64,000 nt of DNA from Deltaproteobacteria bacterium (GTDB lineage Bacteria > Myxococcota_A > Polyangia > GCA-2747355 > JADLHG01): contig JADLHG010000041.1 of the NCBI GenBank assembly GCA_020848905.1, forward strand, positions 1 through 64,000, in the 5' to 3' direction. Shown one piece after another: positions 62,546 to 64,000 of this stretch. A program made the translations under genes and the position numbers. The stretch's first letter is position 1. Each line of letters opens with the position of its first letter. Below the pieces are notes generated by a model. The model ran no database searches. It was not told the DNA's origin and was given only the letters and a program-made list of their open reading frames with translations.

Positions 62546-63601
62546 TCAGGCTGCCGCGGGGAACCAGTCGAGGAGCGCGCGCGTGAGGGCGCTCCCCGGC
62601 ATGCTGGGGGGGAGGTGCTCGAGCAGGGGCGTGCTCGCCGGAGCGAGGAGTCTCAGCAGCTCCTCGCTCACCCCCGGGCTGCCCTGCGACGGCCTCTGGG
62701 TGGTGAAGGAGACGGAGCGGAGGTGGCCGCCGTTCACCGGCGGCTCCACGACGCCGATGAACTCGGTCACCGAGCCCGGAAGCATGTTGATCTCGAGGCG
62801 GCTCACCGAGGAGGCGATGATGTAGAGCCCGAGCCCGGCCCCGAGCTTCTTGTCCTCGATCTGCTGGGTGGTCGTGGCGCAACGCAGGAGGTACCGGGCC
62901 AGGTCCTCGCGGTGGAAGCTGCCGTAGCGATCCCGCACGCAGAGGTAGAGGTTCCCGTCGTGGGTCGCGTAGCGGATCGACACCGGGCGCGGCGTGCGTC
63001 GCTTGATGCGCGCCTTGCACTCCACGTCGGCGTAGACCCTGCGGCCCTCGTTGTCGACGGGCGCCTGGTACATGGCGTTCATTAGCATCTCTTCGGCCAC
63101 GCGAGAGGCCTCGAGGCGCACTCGACTGCGCAGGCGCTGCCGCGTGACGAAGTCCTCGAGCTCCGAGAGCACCCGAAGGCGGCCCGGATAGCTCGAGAGG
63201 CGCTGGTACTGCACGGTGGCCTGGTCGGGGAGCAGCCGCTCGAGCCCGAAGATGGCCCCCGTGGCGAGCTTCTCGCCGAACGCGCGGAGCTCGTGGACGC
63301 CCATGGGCTGGGCGAAGAGGTGGTTGATCCGCGGGTCCTGCATGCGCCGCGCGACCCCGGCCACGTCCAGCTCGGGGAGCAGGAGCGCGACGTGGCAGTC
63401 GGGGCGCAGCTTCGAGAGCACCTCGTCGAGCGCGGCCTGATCGGGCTCGATCTCGACGAGCGCGAGTCGGTAGTGATCCCAATTGCTCTTGCGAACGGCA
63501 CCTGGGTAGGTGTCCACCCCTAGCCCCGCCACGTCCACCGCTTCCCCCAGTTGCCGCGCGCGCGCCTTCATGTTGGCGACGGTGACGATTCGCGCGGACA
63601 C
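62546..63601 (-). CDS. Regulator with histidine-kinase-type ATPase domain
   Basis: 351 residues from GTG 63601, chosen because AAGGTGG is eight bases upstream and the promoter below rules out earlier starts. About 1-115 look like a Rossmann or degenerate receiver domain (RIVTVANMKARARQLGEAVDVAG, ALVEIEPDQAALDEVLSKLRPDCHVALLL). About 145-275 hold a HATPase_c fold like anti-sigma kinases (EASRVAEEMLMNAMYQAPVD N-box, VRDRYG, LGAGLGLYIIASSV G-box). No His-phosphoacceptor is evident. Partner unknown; cytosolic. Confidence 0.82.
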   Translation of the reverse strand: MSARIVTVANMKARARQLGEAVDVAGLGVDTYPGAVRKSNWDHYRLALVEIEPDQAALDEVLSKLRPDCHVALLLPELDVAGVARRMQDPRINHLFAQPMGVHELRAFGEKLATGAIFGLERLLPDQATVQYQRLSSYPGRLRVLSELEDFVTRQRLRSRVRLEASRVAEEMLMNAMYQAPVDNEGRRVYADVECKARIKRRTPRPVSIRYATHDGNLYLCVRDRYGSFHREDLARYLLRCATTTQQIEDKKLGAGLGLYIIASSVSRLEINMLPGSVTEFIGVVEPPVNGGHLRSVSFTTQRPSQGSPGVSEELLRLLAPASTPLLEHLPPSMPGSALTRALLDWFPAAA

Positions 63602-63629
63602 AGATACGACCACCTTCAAAAAACGCCGT

Positions 63630-63658
63630 AGTATAGGGTGAGGTCGGGCCGCTGGCAA
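63630..63658 (-). promoter_or_regulatory. Sigma-70-type promoter for regulator-btpA unit
   Basis: On the minus strand, TTGCCA (63658-63653), 17-bp spacer, TATACT (63635-63630). Transcription should begin near 63623, giving a leader of about 22 bases before GTG 63601. Confidence 0.7.
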
Positions 63659-63686
63659 TGCTTAAATGTGGGCGCCGTGGCTACAT

Positions 63687-64000
63687 CTACATCCGCATCG
63701 ACATGCGGCACATCAGGGCGCCCAGAAAGACCAGCACCACGACCCCCACGAGCACGATGGCCACGATGCCGGTCATCATGAAGTAGTTGCGCAGCTTCGT
63801 GAAACCCTCGAGCAGGTGGGCCTGGTCGGCCACGTCGGTCGTGGCCACCTTGCGAAAGGCGCTCGAGGCCTGAAGGAGCCAGATCCCCAGGATGACGTAG
63901 AGGGTCGTCGAGACGAGCTGGCCCACGATGGCCGGCCCCTGGCGGTTCAGGAAGCTGAGCAGGAGGTCGAGCCCGGCCGAGGCGATGGAGGCTCCCGCGG
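63687..64000 (-). CDS. Membrane protein, 5' end outside window
   Basis: The frame is open to the right edge (LDLLLSFLNRQGPAIVGQLV upstream of a GTG at 63926), so this is the C-terminal part only. Two membrane helices: LVSTTLYVILGIWLLQASSAF and FMMTGIVAIVLVGVVVLVFLGAL, joined by a charged loop (RKVATTDVADQAHLLEGFTKLRNY). No family recognised. Confidence 0.75.
   Translation of the reverse strand, partial: AGASIASAGLDLLLSFLNRQGPAIVGQLVSTTLYVILGIWLLQASSAFRKVATTDVADQAHLLEGFTKLRNYFMMTGIVAIVLVGVVVLVFLGALMCRMSMRM

Overview
The window is about 70% GC, dense protein-coding DNA with no RNA gene, no CRISPR array and no complete insertion sequence that I can see. It looks like a chromosome segment of a Myxococcota (delta-proteobacterial) bacterium. 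Signs of this are two MYXO-CTERM-like tails (Gly-Cys motif, hydrophobic helix, Arg cluster), many lipoproteins with Asp/Gly-rich linkers, Ser/Thr kinases with PEGA domains beside an FHA enhancer-binding protein, a PilZ protein, and an OmpA protein with thrombospondin-type-3 repeats. This is inference from protein content; no rRNA is available to confirm it.

Layout. 1-9353: surface and lipoprotein genes, a secreted double NUDIX-like protein, a Uma2 protein and a CNT nucleoside transporter. 9354-9513 is a long imperfect palindrome. 9526-12669: suhB-mpl pair and an SGNH-like lipoprotein. 12812-13407: paired direct repeats, a promoter and a PilZ gene. 13429-17650: lipoprotein-mnmG-fadL-like operon. 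17741-20366: glycosyltransferase/TPR, kinase and crcB joined by ATGA overlaps. 20361-21464: internally duplicated secreted protein. 21735-24325: bamD-TPR-truD. 24328-24520: second palindromic repeat cluster. 24524-31909: Gly-rich protein, OmpA/TSP3, prolyl oligopeptidase lipoprotein, Ca-binding-like lipoprotein. 31939-36455: exported radical SAM protein, PAP2 phosphatase, exported proline-dehydrogenase-like protein. 36485-41339: FHA regulator, PEGA kinase and divergent envelope genes. 41359-52310: exported kinase-like protein, M4 protease with Cys-rich lipoprotein, exported CoA-transferase-like protein and two paralogous secreted unknowns. 52519-64000: tandem PRTase, large beta-propeller lipoprotein, MarC, DUF11 surface protein, GGDEF enzyme, BtpA, an ATPase-type regulator and a truncated membrane protein.

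How the genes relate. Housekeeping functions (mpl, mnmG, bamD, truD) sit among envelope and signalling genes. The most striking pattern is that at least five proteins resembling classical cytosolic enzyme folds carry clear N-terminal export signals: NUDIX, B12/radical SAM, proline dehydrogenase, acetyl-CoA hydrolase/transferase and a HipA/FAM20-like kinase. I read this as a possible undescribed class of exported enzyme look-alikes; it rests on visual motif recognition and needs profile searches to confirm.
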